DNA of 64,000 bases from Granulicella sp. L60 (lineage in GTDB: Bacteria; Acidobacteriota; Terriglobia; Terriglobales; Acidobacteriaceae): assembly GCF_009765825.1 (NCBI RefSeq), contig NZ_LMUR01000018.1, positions 1,732,900 through 1,796,899 on the forward strand, in the 5' to 3' direction. The translations under genes were made by a program, and so were the position numbers. Numbering within the stretch: the first letter of the stretch is position 1; every line of letters starts with the position of its first letter. The notes below the pieces were generated by a model. It was not told where the DNA came from, did not search any database, and saw only the letters and a list, made by a program, of their open reading frames with translations. Of this stretch, positions 18,072-26,936 are shown piece by piece.

Positions 18072-20087
18072 TCAAACCGTCGGGTTCTCCAGTATCTGAG
18101 CCAGTGCATGCAAACGACCCGCGTCCTGAGGATTCTTCGCGTCCGATGCGCTTGTTTCCACAGACGTAGCCATACTGTGCAGTTTCGCTAGATCTTTTTT
18201 GCCCAGGTGAGATCTCTGCGCCCGTGCGATTGCCTTATTCAGATCAGCGATACGGCTTGACGACAACGCCTGTGAGCGACCCAGTTGGTCCAGATAGGCT
18301 AGGGCCACCGGCAGCTTTGAGGGCCAGGTAATCTTCTGCTGATTTTGTACGTTGAGTTCGCTGACCTGCACAAGGCTTGCGGCATCGATCTCGTTCTGTG
18401 TAAGAAATTTGCTCGGGATCAGCTTGAACACGTCCAGTCCCCGCGCGATCTCGGACCCGTAGATGTATCCGTTGTACCAATAGGCAGACCAGTCGCCACC
18501 CAAGATCAACGTGTTGGCATCGACAGGTCCTCGATCGAAGTAGGCGATCTCGTAAGGATGCATCGCGTCTGTGAAGTCCATTACCGAGATACCGCCCTGG
18601 TACCAGGCCTGGACTTCGATGTCTCGACCGGGAACAGGTATCAGTGAACCGTTATGAGCCACACAGTTTTCTGTCTCCGTCTGGGCGGCGGGCATCTTAT
18701 AGTAGCTCGCGAACGATAGCTTGTCGTCCTTCAAGTTGAAGATCGCGTCAGATCCCCACTTGTTGGGGTCCGTTGGACGGCAACGGGGCTGCAGGCCGCC
18801 GCCCCACTCGTCGGTGAATACCACCTTCGTTCCATCGTTCGAGAAAGACGCCGAGTGCCAATACGAGTAGTTCGGATCGTTCACTGCATCCACGCGTTTG
18901 GGATGCACGGGGTCCTTGATGTCGAGCAGGATGCCGTTGCCGGAGCACGCCCCGGCAGCAAGCCCCAGGGAGGAGTACACCGTGATGTCGTGGCACTGGT
19001 TGGTGTCCGCAGGCTTCTCTGCCTTCTTGTCGTGGCTTCCGCCGTTGTTCAGGCCGTTGAGAGCGCCTGTGCGCGGATCGATAAATACTCGCGGACTGGA
19101 GACTACCTTGGCCTCTTGCGGCGCTGCGAGCGGCACCTTGATCACGTCGATGCGGAAGAGTGATGTGTTGGGGTCTTTGTCCGGCTTCTCTTCCCCTGAG
19201 CAGCCCGCGAGTTCTTCACTCTGGCGCACAAACGACGTTCCCGAGACATAGAGGTAGACGTTGTCCTTATCGTTCGGATCTACCACCAGCGTGTGCGTAT
19301 GCGAACCACGGCAGGTCTGCACTGCGGCTACCTGCTTCGGGTTTTTGATGTCCGAGATGTCGAAGACTCTCACACCGCGAAAGCGATCCGGGCTCGCGGT
19401 CGGGATGCGATGGTCCTTCTCGTGTCCTGGCTCGGGCGGAGGCAGCGGCGGGAATCCCTGGACGCCACAGTCCAGCCGTCCGTTCGGCATCTCGACCGAC
19501 ATAAACAGCAGGTTCCCGTAGACCGAGACGTCGCCCTGGCCACCGGGGCAGACCAGAGAGGTGATCAGCGACACCTTCGCGGGATTCGAGATGTCGTAGA
19601 AGTTGACTCCATAGAAGTTGCCTTGAAACAGGTGTGTTCCCTGGAAGGCAAAGTCCGAGTTGGAGAAGGCGAGCTGCGCGATGACAAGCTGCATCGGCTT
19701 CGGTATCTTCTTGGTGTCACTGATGCCGAGCAGGCCGAGAGTTTTCTTGACAGAAGGATCGTCCGGGTCTGTGGCTGCCATGCGAAACGCATCGGGCTTC
19801 TTTACAAATGCGAGATGCTGCATACCCATGGCAGCTTCACCTGCGTCGTAGAGGCCGGGCTTCAGCCCCACGCGCGGATCGTTCGTCGTCGAGCCAGTCA
19901 TGCCAGCCGGTAACGGCACGGGGGGTTGCGGCGTGAACGGGCTTTCTTCCTCCTCGTCCTGCGCGGCTTTCGCGGCCGGAGCAGTCGGCGTCTGTGCCTT
20001 CAAAGCTCCCCAACTGGAGCACACTACGGCAGCGGCAAAAGCGACGCTGGCCAAACGAAAACTGAGACGCTTCATCCTGATCATCAT
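18072..20087 (-). CDS. Secreted LVIVD-repeat beta-propeller protein
   Basis: The 671-residue product has a signal peptide (LASVAFAAAVVCSSWGALKAQ), a Pro/Ala/Glu-rich linker with EEEE, and a long propeller-like region with repeated VFDISDIKNPKQV, VNFYDISNPAKV and VMDFTDAMHPYEI units typical of LVIVD repeats. Conserved Cys and His residues (CRGSHTHTL, NQCHDITV) could bind metal or form disulfides. The start overlaps the stop of the DUF305 gene by 4 bp (ATGA), so the two form an operon. The function is not established; the DUF305 link suggests a periplasmic or surface metal-related role, which is inference. Confidence 0.75.
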   Translation of the reverse strand: MMIRMKRLSFRLASVAFAAAVVCSSWGALKAQTPTAPAAKAAQDEEEESPFTPQPPVPLPAGMTGSTTNDPRVGLKPGLYDAGEAAMGMQHLAFVKKPDAFRMAATDPDDPSVKKTLGLLGISDTKKIPKPMQLVIAQLAFSNSDFAFQGTHLFQGNFYGVNFYDISNPAKVSLITSLVCPGGQGDVSVYGNLLFMSVEMPNGRLDCGVQGFPPLPPPEPGHEKDHRIPTASPDRFRGVRVFDISDIKNPKQVAAVQTCRGSHTHTLVVDPNDKDNVYLYVSGTSFVRQSEELAGCSGEEKPDKDPNTSLFRIDVIKVPLAAPQEAKVVSSPRVFIDPRTGALNGLNNGGSHDKKAEKPADTNQCHDITVYSSLGLAAGACSGNGILLDIKDPVHPKRVDAVNDPNYSYWHSASFSNDGTKVVFTDEWGGGLQPRCRPTDPNKWGSDAIFNLKDDKLSFASYYKMPAAQTETENCVAHNGSLIPVPGRDIEVQAWYQGGISVMDFTDAMHPYEIAYFDRGPVDANTLILGGDWSAYWYNGYIYGSEIARGLDVFKLIPSKFLTQNEIDAASLVQVSELNVQNQQKITWPSKLPVALAYLDQLGRSQALSSSRIADLNKAIARAQRSHLGKKDLAKLHSMATSVETSASDAKNPQDAGRLHALAQILENPTV

Positions 20088-20821
20088 TTCTCCTTCAACA
20101 TGCCTTGCATAATTGAGATCTCAGCCCTTTGGGAATTATCCGCATCCGTTGCAAACTCAAAGAGGTCGGCATCCTGCCCCGCGCCCGGCGTATCGAACAA
20201 CTGCTTCACCATGATCAAGGCTCCGTTGTGATGCTGAATCATACCCGTTAGAAATAGTCGATCGAACTCTGGGCCGCTGGCCTGTCGTAACGCGTCCATC
20301 TGTTGCGGTGTCAGCATCCCGGGCATGGCGCGCATCGGGTTACCGCTTCTGTCCATATCGGGCATGCCCGGCATTGCCATCGAGGCGGGTTCACCGCGCG
20401 CCACGAGCCAACGTTTCATGAACTTCATCTCGTCCGTCTGCGAGAGGCCGATGCGTGCTCCCAGAGAACGAATCTCCTTGTTCTCTGTGTGTGATGGAAT
20501 GAGGGCGGTCATCTCGACTGCCTGGCCGTGATGCATGATCATGCCCTGCATGAATTCAACGTCAGCTGGCGATCGCTGCGGCGCTACACCAGTTGTGGAG
20601 AGTGGAAGTCTCTTGCTTGGGTTTCCTGGTGCGCCGGGCTGCACTACGACCGGGCCTGAATCGGATTGTTGCGGTCGAGCAGGGGCCGCCGCTGCAGGGA
20701 AACTGCAGAGCAGTGTAGCCATTAGACATCCACAGGACGATGCAGCCGTAGCCCTTATGATTCGCGGCTTGCAGCTTCTGTCAGCACGATCAGTTCTTGA
20801 TTTTCGCATCCGGCCGAGCAT
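20084..20821 (-). CDS. DUF305 family secreted protein
   Basis: Two copies of the DUF305 helical motif are visible: FMQGMIMHHGQAVEM and FLTGMIQHHNGALIMV. The paired His residues and nearby Met-rich stretch (MAMPGMPDM) suggest metal, probably copper, binding. A signal-type hydrophobic region (CGCLMATLLCSFPAAAAPA) lies near the N-terminus. The ATG at 20821 is chosen because GGTGGGAG sits about 8 nt before it; an in-frame GTG at 20836 lies inside that ribosome site. It is the first gene of a two-gene operon with the LVIVD protein. DUF305 genes often occur beside copper-handling genes (family knowledge); none is seen here. Confidence 0.82.
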   Translation of the reverse strand: MLGRMRKSRTDRADRSCKPRIIRATAASSCGCLMATLLCSFPAAAAPARPQQSDSGPVVVQPGAPGNPSKRLPLSTTGVAPQRSPADVEFMQGMIMHHGQAVEMTALIPSHTENKEIRSLGARIGLSQTDEMKFMKRWLVARGEPASMAMPGMPDMDRSGNPMRAMPGMLTPQQMDALRQASGPEFDRLFLTGMIQHHNGALIMVKQLFDTPGAGQDADLFEFATDADNSQRAEISIMQGMLKEK

Positions 20822-20968
20822 ATTCGTTTCTCCCACCGTATCATGCGTTCCCTTCCATTTGCGCCAATTGCTTGTCAGGCGGCGAAGGGAGCCGTGTACC
20901 AGTGGCTGGCTCGTTCATGCTCAACGATGGTTGGTGCCGATGATTGTTGCAAGCCACCACGGGATCAA

Positions 20969-21112
20969 GCTATCAGCCTTGGCGCGACAACGGCAGATTC
21001 TGGAGTTCGTCGCCAAAGGCTTTACTTATAAAAAATTGCGACAACCCTGCGGCTTAGTCGATTTGACGCGCGGACTTACCATCATTCAGATGTTCATGCA
21101 TTCGCAGTTGTT
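20969..21112 (+). pseudogene. Decayed LuxR-type helix-turn-helix fragment
   Basis: On the plus strand, in a non-coding gap between two minus-strand genes, the frame reads KLSALARQRQILEFVAKGF and then TYKKLRQPCGL. This is close to the opening of a LuxR/NarL helix-turn-helix domain (L-x-x-R-E-R-x-I-L-x-x-V-A-K-G). The rest of the domain is off frame: a different frame gives LS..., RTYHH and VHAF, echoing the normal RTYIHHI and HVHS parts. No start or upstream receiver domain is present. I read it as the relic of a lost regulator gene; chance similarity is possible. Confidence 0.45.
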
Positions 21113-21686
21113 AGTGTGCGAAACGCAGCACGACACCGCTGCCAAGGAGAAGGTTGTTTTGCACGTTGTCTGTGCTGTTGGGAAGCTGCGTCCGCGACCA
21201 CGCGGCATCGAACACCCGAACGGCAAAACGGCCAGAGATACTGTAATCCATGCCGCCGCCAACCTGTGTCGCCAGACTATTGGCCCCTGACTGCGATCCG
21301 CTATTGGTTGGAAAGATACTGCGAAAGCCGTTGGCTTCGCCGACGAGTCCTTCGCCGTAGAGCGAGAGGCGATGGCCGGCGTGCCACCGATAACGCGGGC
21401 CAAAGGTCGTGGTTACCTGCGACAGCGCCAAGCCACTGGTACCGATCGAACCTGCATGGGTGCCGATGACATCAGCGGCTATGCCCCATCCGTGGCTTAT
21501 GTTTGCGCCCAGCTCGATTGAGCCTCCCTCCATCCAGAAGTTCTGGGATGTGTTGGCCTTTAACGAACGCTCCGCAACGTAGGTAGCAGATAAGTCGAGT
21601 CTGGCAGGCTGAGGCTCCTGGGCTTGCAGGAGGCCGGAACCCGTAAGCAGCAGGATATAGAGCGCGGTACGGAATGAAGTTGGCAC
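21111..21686 (-). CDS. Small outer-membrane beta-barrel protein (pair 2 partner)
   Basis: After a signal peptide (FRTALYILLLTGSGLLQAQ) the protein consists of amphipathic strands: EGGSIELGAN, FGPRYRWHAGHRLSLYGEGLVG, GGGMDYSISGRFAVRV, and a C-terminal VVLRFAH. These match strand motifs of the barrels at 11311 and 27769. The GTG at 21686 is preferred because TTGGGAGA lies about 8 nt upstream and it gives a compact 191-residue precursor; the frame is open further up to a TTG that directly follows the stop of the preceding gene. The short gap to the NHL/Ig gene argues for one transcript. Confidence 0.77.
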   Translation of the reverse strand: MPTSFRTALYILLLTGSGLLQAQEPQPARLDLSATYVAERSLKANTSQNFWMEGGSIELGANISHGWGIAADVIGTHAGSIGTSGLALSQVTTTFGPRYRWHAGHRLSLYGEGLVGEANGFRSIFPTNSGSQSGANSLATQVGGGMDYSISGRFAVRVFDAAWSRTQLPNSTDNVQNNLLLGSGVVLRFAH

Positions 21687-21734
21687 GTGCAGCGATCTCC
21701 CAATGAAACTCGACTGTGGAATTGAGGTCTTCAA

Positions 21735-23972
21735 CTACTGCACCGTTAGAGTCACGGCGCTCAGATGCTGTAGTGAGGCTCCGCTCTGACCAGTTGCCGT
21801 GCCGATGACGTTGATGGTGTAGTTCTGTGAGGGCTGGCCGAAGTAGCCGCTGCCGGTACCGCAACCAGCGAGGCCTCCGATGGCTGCGAGGCTAAGAGCC
21901 AATGCAGTGCACAGTGCCAGTAGTCGGATGCAACCGGTCTTGCGGCGCTTGCGTGAGTACGGTAGTAGCAACAGGCTCAGCGCGAAGATGCCGGTGCCGT
22001 AGCCGGTGCCGAAGAGTCCGGTGGGGGCGCGCGATGCGCCGGTCGCGGCGGTCTGGATAGTCATAGTGAAGTTGACTGGGTTGCTGCCGATTGTAATCAC
22101 CTGCGGCGTAAACGTTGCGGTGGCTCCCGGCGGAAGGCCAGTGGCCGAGAGTGTTATTGGTATGGTGAACGGAGCGCCAACCGGGACCAAGCTGAAGGTG
22201 AAGCTTACGGGCTGGCCGGGCACGACGGTCTGACTGCTTGGCGTCGTGTTACCGAGTGTAAAGGCGAAGTCGAGAATGACCTGCGAGAGCACGGCGGAGG
22301 TGTTGCCCGTGAAACTTGCACTGCCTGCATAGACGGCGGTGATTGCGTGTATGCCTGCGGACAAGCCCGTAGTGATTGACGTGGAACCGGCGGTGAGTGC
22401 CGAGGTGCCAATCAGCGTTGCGCCATCGTAGAACAACACGTTGCCCGTCGGCGTTCCAATGCCTGTGGGTTGGACCGTTGCGGTGAAGGTAATGTTCTGG
22501 CCAACGAAGGCCGAGGCAGCATTCGAAGTCAACGTAACTGTGGTCGCTGTTTGTGTGCCGGTGGCGGTGAGCAGGACGCTCTGCGCGACGATCCCCGTGC
22601 CGCCGAAGACGACCGATCCGTTGGCTACGCCGGAAGCGATTGGCAGGAAGGCGATGTTCTGCGTGCAGCTTGCGTTCGGGGACAGAGTGATTGGAAGTGC
22701 GCTGCAGGAGCCGCCGTTCGCAGTGGTGAAGGAGCCGGTGAAGGCGATCGAAGCGACGGCAATCGAGGCTGAACCGGTGTTTGTCAGGGTCACACTCTGC
22801 GGTGTACTCGGGATGCCTCCGCCTCCGCTGGCAAAGGCCAGGGTTGGCAGGGCTGCTGTGCGCAGCCGCTCGTTGAGTCTGTCTGCGATGGTCAGGTTGC
22901 CGGATACGTCTGCGAACGCTGCTCTGGGCGAGTTCAGGATCGCGCTTGTCGCTGGACCGCTGTCGCCGCCGAAGCCTTGCTGGCCGCTGCCTGCCACGGT
23001 CGCAATCGTGCCGACGCTTACCTGCCGGATACGCTGATTGCCGTTATCGGCGATGTAGAGATTTCCGGCTCCGTCGACGCTCACGCCACTCGGTTTGGCC
23101 AACGTCGCTGTACTCGCGCTGGCGCCGTCGCCCGAAAAGCTCCCGGAAAAATTAGGAGTGCCACTGCCGGCGATAGTCGAGATCGTTCCCGTCGCTGTGA
23201 TCATGCGCACGCGCTGGTTATGACGGTCGGCGATGTAGACGTTCCCACTTGCATCCACCGCAACGCCGGTCGGCGTATCGAGTACCGCAGCAGATGCCGC
23301 TGCACCGTCGCCGGCGAACAGCTCTTCTCCATTGCCTGCAATCGTCGTGATGGTTGTGCCGATGATCTTCCGTATGCGGTTGTTGTTGGTGTCGGCGATG
23401 TAGACGTTGCCGGTCGAGTCAACGGCCACAGCGATCGGCAGCGATAGTTGTGCCGCAGTTGCCGCGCCGTTGTCGCCGAAGTAGCCCGGCGTGCCGGTGC
23501 CAGCGATGGTTGTGATGGTGCCGGCACTCACCTTTCGAACGCGATGGTTGTGTGAGTCGGCGATGTAGACGTTGCCGCCTGCGTCGACTGCGACTCCGGT
23601 GGGCGTATCGAGAAAGGCTGTGATCGCAGGTCCACCGTCACCGCTATAGCCCTCCGCGCCTGTCCCGGCAATGGTGCTGATCTGACCATTCTGCGACACT
23701 TCGCGTACGACGTGGTTCTGCGCATCGGCGAAGAAGAGATTGCCGTTTGCGTCGTACGCCACGGCGCTGGGCGAGGCCAGGGTCGCTGAAGTGGCCGTGC
23801 CGCCGTCGCCGGTATAACCAACGACCCCGGTGCCAGCAACGGTCGCAGCCGAGCGCGACGGCGTAACCGTCAGGATTCCCTGCGAGAAGGCCGAAGAGGC
23901 AAAGCTCAGTGCGAGTATCGAGTACGAAATACCTACACTAGGCTGCAGACGTTTTATAAGTCCAGACATCAT
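21735..23972 (-). CDS. Secreted NHL-propeller / Ig-like protein with C-terminal lipobox hairpin (pair 2)
   Basis: Six NHL repeats with the pattern GVAVDAGGNVYIADSHNHR make a full propeller. A choice-of-anchor-like domain follows (SVTLTNTGSASIAVASI), then one Ig-like repeat (ITAVYAGSASFTGNTS). The last domain has ATGLPPGATATFTP. The C-terminus repeats the plan of the 11871 protein: a first helix, then SRKRRKTG, a second helix and GLAGCG (Cys704 from the start used here), then 40 residues with NYTINVIG. The ATG at 23972 is chosen because it puts the signal peptide (SYSILALSFASSAFSQ) near the N-terminus; an upstream in-frame extension of 65 codons is basic and featureless. A beta-barrel gene follows. 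Confidence 0.8.
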   Translation of the reverse strand: MMSGLIKRLQPSVGISYSILALSFASSAFSQGILTVTPSRSAATVAGTGVVGYTGDGGTATSATLASPSAVAYDANGNLFFADAQNHVVREVSQNGQISTIAGTGAEGYSGDGGPAITAFLDTPTGVAVDAGGNVYIADSHNHRVRKVSAGTITTIAGTGTPGYFGDNGAATAAQLSLPIAVAVDSTGNVYIADTNNNRIRKIIGTTITTIAGNGEELFAGDGAAASAAVLDTPTGVAVDASGNVYIADRHNQRVRMITATGTISTIAGSGTPNFSGSFSGDGASASTATLAKPSGVSVDGAGNLYIADNGNQRIRQVSVGTIATVAGSGQQGFGGDSGPATSAILNSPRAAFADVSGNLTIADRLNERLRTAALPTLAFASGGGGIPSTPQSVTLTNTGSASIAVASIAFTGSFTTANGGSCSALPITLSPNASCTQNIAFLPIASGVANGSVVFGGTGIVAQSVLLTATGTQTATTVTLTSNAASAFVGQNITFTATVQPTGIGTPTGNVLFYDGATLIGTSALTAGSTSITTGLSAGIHAITAVYAGSASFTGNTSAVLSQVILDFAFTLGNTTPSSQTVVPGQPVSFTFSLVPVGAPFTIPITLSATGLPPGATATFTPQVITIGSNPVNFTMTIQTAATGASRAPTGLFGTGYGTGIFALSLLLLPYSRKRRKTGCIRLLALCTALALSLAAIGGLAGCGTGSGYFGQPSQNYTINVIGTATGQSGASLQHLSAVTLTVQ

Positions 23973-24058
23973 AGATTTGCCAAGCTGCACAGATACTTTG
24001 GTTAGTGGGAACAGCCGAGTCGGCCGTTCCCACCTTCTAATGGTGACGCGATCAGGAA

Positions 24059-24213
24059 CTAGCCGCGTGTTGGGAAGACTCCGGACAGTGCGATGATGAA
24101 GTAGACCGCCAGGTACGGCGGCTCTATGTCTACCGGCAGATTGCCGCCGGTCAATGCATTGGTGCAAAGTTGAAACCGACCATCCGGATCTCTCCGAGGT
24201 ATTGATCGCCCAT
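24059..24213 (-). pseudogene. Internally deleted phage tail-collar / microcystin-dependent-like protein
   Basis: The 5' end reads MGDQYLGEIRMVGFNFAP from ATG 24213 with a good ribosome site (AAAGGAAT), which is the standard start of tail-collar (MdpB-like) proteins. It then hits a stop after two codons. In the next frame the very C-terminus of the same family is present: NLPVDIEPPYLAVYFIIALS followed by GVFPTRG and a stop at 24059. About 130 residues of the middle (the GW...LLPI to GG...PHENM part of normal members) are missing. The simplest reading is a large internal deletion with a frame change, near the CAATGCATTG junction. Confidence 0.75.
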
Positions 24214-24349
24214 CTTGATATTCCTTTCGTTGGAACTTCATTTTGGTTTCACTGAACCGCCACGGTTCACAGTGCGATAAGTAAGTGGTCCTGGAGAGCG
24301 ATCTGCGAATTCAAGTTCGCGCCCTGGATTTCTGCGCGTGGGATGTAAC

Positions 24350-24901
24350 TCAGTTACCACCAGACGGAGATGACGAAGCGCGGAGAGCAGGAACTACAGT
24401 GATACAAAAGGATTCGCGTACCGGGGAGACGGTCATCATAGGGGCTTCCCCTTGGTCATCCGGAAGATCGGGAGAGCTGTGGGCCTTAACCAGATGGTAG
24501 GTTCCCGGGTGCGTAGAAGATGGAAGGTGCGCTTCGATATGAAAATAGCCGTTTCCGATGGCGGTCATCCTTCCAGCAGGACCGCCGTCCAACACAAGCC
24601 TGGATGCGGGGTTGAGGTTTACGCCATCTTCCTGGAGGTGCTGGAAGATCATCCTGAAGGACTTGAGGCCAGTCGCCGCAGTGGAGGGAGCGAAGACGGG
24701 ATTCCAGTCGAGTGAGATGACGCCGCCCTGACGCACGGATGGGCAGGTGCCGGAGACCAGAGGCACCGGCTGCGAAAGCGGAGCGGCTGGCGACACGACT
24801 GCAGCCTGTGGTGCCTGCGCCAAGGCGCAAGCGAACGCCATCAGGCTAAGACTGCCAATGATGGTCTTCGTTGCGGTCGAGAATGTGGGTCGAGGGATCA
24901 C
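24350..24901 (-). CDS. Secreted protein of unknown function
   Basis: I do not recognise the family. The GTG at 24901 follows GGAG by 6 nt and places a signal peptide (TIIGSLSLMAFACALAQA) near the N-terminus, giving a 183-residue product. The mature part is of mixed beta character, with GVISLDWNPVF and HPGTYHLVKAH, and resembles a single Ig-like secreted domain; it has Cys residues in GTCPSV and ESFCITV that could pair. It sits between the collagen-like gene (47 bp upstream) and the tail-collar relic on the same strand, so all three may once have been one transcript. Confidence 0.55.
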   Translation of the reverse strand: MIPRPTFSTATKTIIGSLSLMAFACALAQAPQAAVVSPAAPLSQPVPLVSGTCPSVRQGGVISLDWNPVFAPSTAATGLKSFRMIFQHLQEDGVNLNPASRLVLDGGPAGRMTAIGNGYFHIEAHLPSSTHPGTYHLVKAHSSPDLPDDQGEAPMMTVSPVRESFCITVVPALRASSSPSGGN

Positions 24902-24947
24902 TGTAACTCCGTATTGCCTTCTATTTCCGCTCTGGTTGCGCTCGGTT

Positions 24948-26936
24948 TTACTGGCAGACAAGCGTCGTGCCGAAGTTGACGACATCGAAGGTGCTGTCGT
25001 TAAGTGTTTCGCTAAATCGCAGACTGATACGGTCCCCCTGAGCTACCGTGAAGGTATGCGCCGAGTCTGAACAGGAATACGTCGTGTTGTTAGTTGTTCC
25101 GCTCGAGATCGCACACGTCATGCTTGTAGCAACATCATTTTTTATGACGGCAACGGTGGTGGTATCCGCCTCAATTGGATTGGATGCATTGCTTGTGATC
25201 GCATTCACCGTCAGGCTGTGGACCGTGCATGCGCTCGATGCCGCGAGGAAGGCTATTTGAGAAGCTGGAAATGCACTGCCAGTGGTGGTAGGGGGCGTAT
25301 ATAGAGTTCCTTCTCCCTGGTTCTGGAGGTTACCTGACCAGGTAAAACCAGTGACGCTGCCAGCGGGACCTGTTGCGCCGGTTGCTCCGGTCGGTCCCGC
25401 AGGCCCGACAGGTCCAGTCGCCCCCGCGGCGCCGGCACTTCCGGCCTGCGCGATCAGGTGCCAGATGGCGGGATTGGTAGGAGGATCTATGTTTGTGTTG
25501 GTAGCGAGCGCGATATAGCTTGAGCCGTTGCTCGAGCATGCGGCGCAAAATACCACCTGGCCAAGCAGATAGGGAGAGCCCGAAGACCAGTTGGTGACGA
25601 CTCCCAGGGTGCCTGTAGCTCCGGTCGGACCCACAGGCCCAGCAGGGCCCGTTGCTCCGGTCGAACCAGCAGGACCCGTAGCCCCTACAGCTCCTGTCGC
25701 TCCTGTAGAGCCCGCAGGCCCTGCGGAACCTGCAGCTCCGGTCGAACCAGCAGGACCCGTAGACCCCATGATGCCCTGAGCGCCGACAGCTCCCACCCGC
25801 GCGATCAGCTGCCAGATACCGGTTTGTGTGGGTGGATCCTGGTTCGTGTTGGCTGCAAGCGCGGCGTAGCTTGAGCCACTATTCGAACAGCCCGCGCAAA
25901 ACACCACCTGTCCGACCTGATAGGCAACTGTCGGAGACCAGTTGGTGACGATTCCCAGGGTGCCAGTAGCTCCCGTTTCCCCTATGGGACCTGAGGGCCC
26001 AACCGGCCCAGGGGCACCTGTAGAACCTGTGGCTCCGGTCGCGCCGGCTGCTCCTGTTGCACCGGTAGCTCCCGCCTGCGCGATCAACTGCCAGAAGCCG
26101 ACTTGCGTGGGAGGGTCCTGGTTCGTGTTGGTGGCAAGCGCAGCATAGCTTGAGCCATTGCTCGAACAAGCAGCACAGAACACCACCTGGCCAGCCTGAT
26201 ACATGGTGCTTGAGGACCAGTTGGATACGATCCCCAGAGTACCGTTGGCTCCAGTAGCACCTGTGGGACCCACAGGCCCAGCTGGCCCAGTGGCTCCCGG
26301 AATCCCCGGAACTCCATTTACTCCAGCCGTCCCCTGGACACCCTGCATCCCTTGAGGACCCTGCGCTCCGGTTGCGCCCATCGACGTAACCGTAATGTCC
26401 AGACTGGCCGCGTGTCCGGTCTCGTCATTCTCTTTCGAATCCAACAGTAGATTGGCAGCCGTGGAGGTCAGGGCGAGGCCGAAGTTTGTGGCGGGCGCCG
26501 TCACCCATCCCTGCACCAACGAAGTCACATCCAGCGTGATGTATTGACCTGCGTTCGCGGCCGTAAACCCGTTGACCGGCGCACCGATCGCCGGGATCGT
26601 CGCATAGGTCACGGCCGACTCGTTCCACGCCGAGGTCACCGGTGCGAGGTTCACCGCACCGCCGGAGTTGACGCGGTTGACGAACACCGTCAACGTGGCA
26701 TGCGCAACCTGGCTGGAGGTCAGCCCCGCCGGCAGCGTGCTGAGATCGAACTGCAGCAGCGCAGTGTTGCCGTTCCCGACATACAGATTGGACAATGTGC
26801 CAAAGTTGGTTGTCGAGCGAGTCATGCTGACGTGCGCGTCGCCGGTCAGGGCAACGTTGGTTGCATGGGCGGCTGGGCTGAAGAATATCGTGGCTAGAAA
26901 GACGGGCAGCAGGCGGGCCATCGCGAAACGATTCAA
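24948..26936 (-). CDS. Secreted DNRLRE / collagen-like protein with carbohydrate-binding-type modules
   Basis: After a signal peptide (LLPVFLATIFFSPAAHA) comes a DNRLRE-type domain of about 165 residues (LLQFDLSTLPAG, VTYATIPAIG, LDVTSLVQGW). The rest alternates Gly-X-Y collagen-like tracts (GATGPAGPVGPTGATG) with three near-identical modules of about 50 residues that look like CBM5/12 folds: NWS, YxxGQVVFCAxCS, GSSYxAL, NTNxDPP, WxLIA. Each contains a C-x-x-C pair. A C-terminal beta domain with several Cys ends the chain. The TTG at 26936 is preferred, since AAGGAG stands about 7 nt before it; the frame is open to 26966. It is probably an extracellular filamentous or adhesive protein. Confidence 0.72.
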   Translation of the reverse strand: MNRFAMARLLPVFLATIFFSPAAHATNVALTGDAHVSMTRSTTNFGTLSNLYVGNGNTALLQFDLSTLPAGLTSSQVAHATLTVFVNRVNSGGAVNLAPVTSAWNESAVTYATIPAIGAPVNGFTAANAGQYITLDVTSLVQGWVTAPATNFGLALTSTAANLLLDSKENDETGHAASLDITVTSMGATGAQGPQGMQGVQGTAGVNGVPGIPGATGPAGPVGPTGATGANGTLGIVSNWSSSTMYQAGQVVFCAACSSNGSSYAALATNTNQDPPTQVGFWQLIAQAGATGATGAAGATGATGSTGAPGPVGPSGPIGETGATGTLGIVTNWSPTVAYQVGQVVFCAGCSNSGSSYAALAANTNQDPPTQTGIWQLIARVGAVGAQGIMGSTGPAGSTGAAGSAGPAGSTGATGAVGATGPAGSTGATGPAGPVGPTGATGTLGVVTNWSSGSPYLLGQVVFCAACSSNGSSYIALATNTNIDPPTNPAIWHLIAQAGSAGAAGATGPVGPAGPTGATGATGPAGSVTGFTWSGNLQNQGEGTLYTPPTTTGSAFPASQIAFLAASSACTVHSLTVNAITSNASNPIEADTTTVAVIKNDVATSMTCAISSGTTNNTTYSCSDSAHTFTVAQGDRISLRFSETLNDSTFDVVNFGTTLVCQ

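Noticed and set aside
25370..26400. Tandem GC-rich DNA repeats as a possible mobile element
   Set aside because: They encode in-frame Gly-X-Y collagen-like tracts and three copies of a protein module, so coding repeats explain them.
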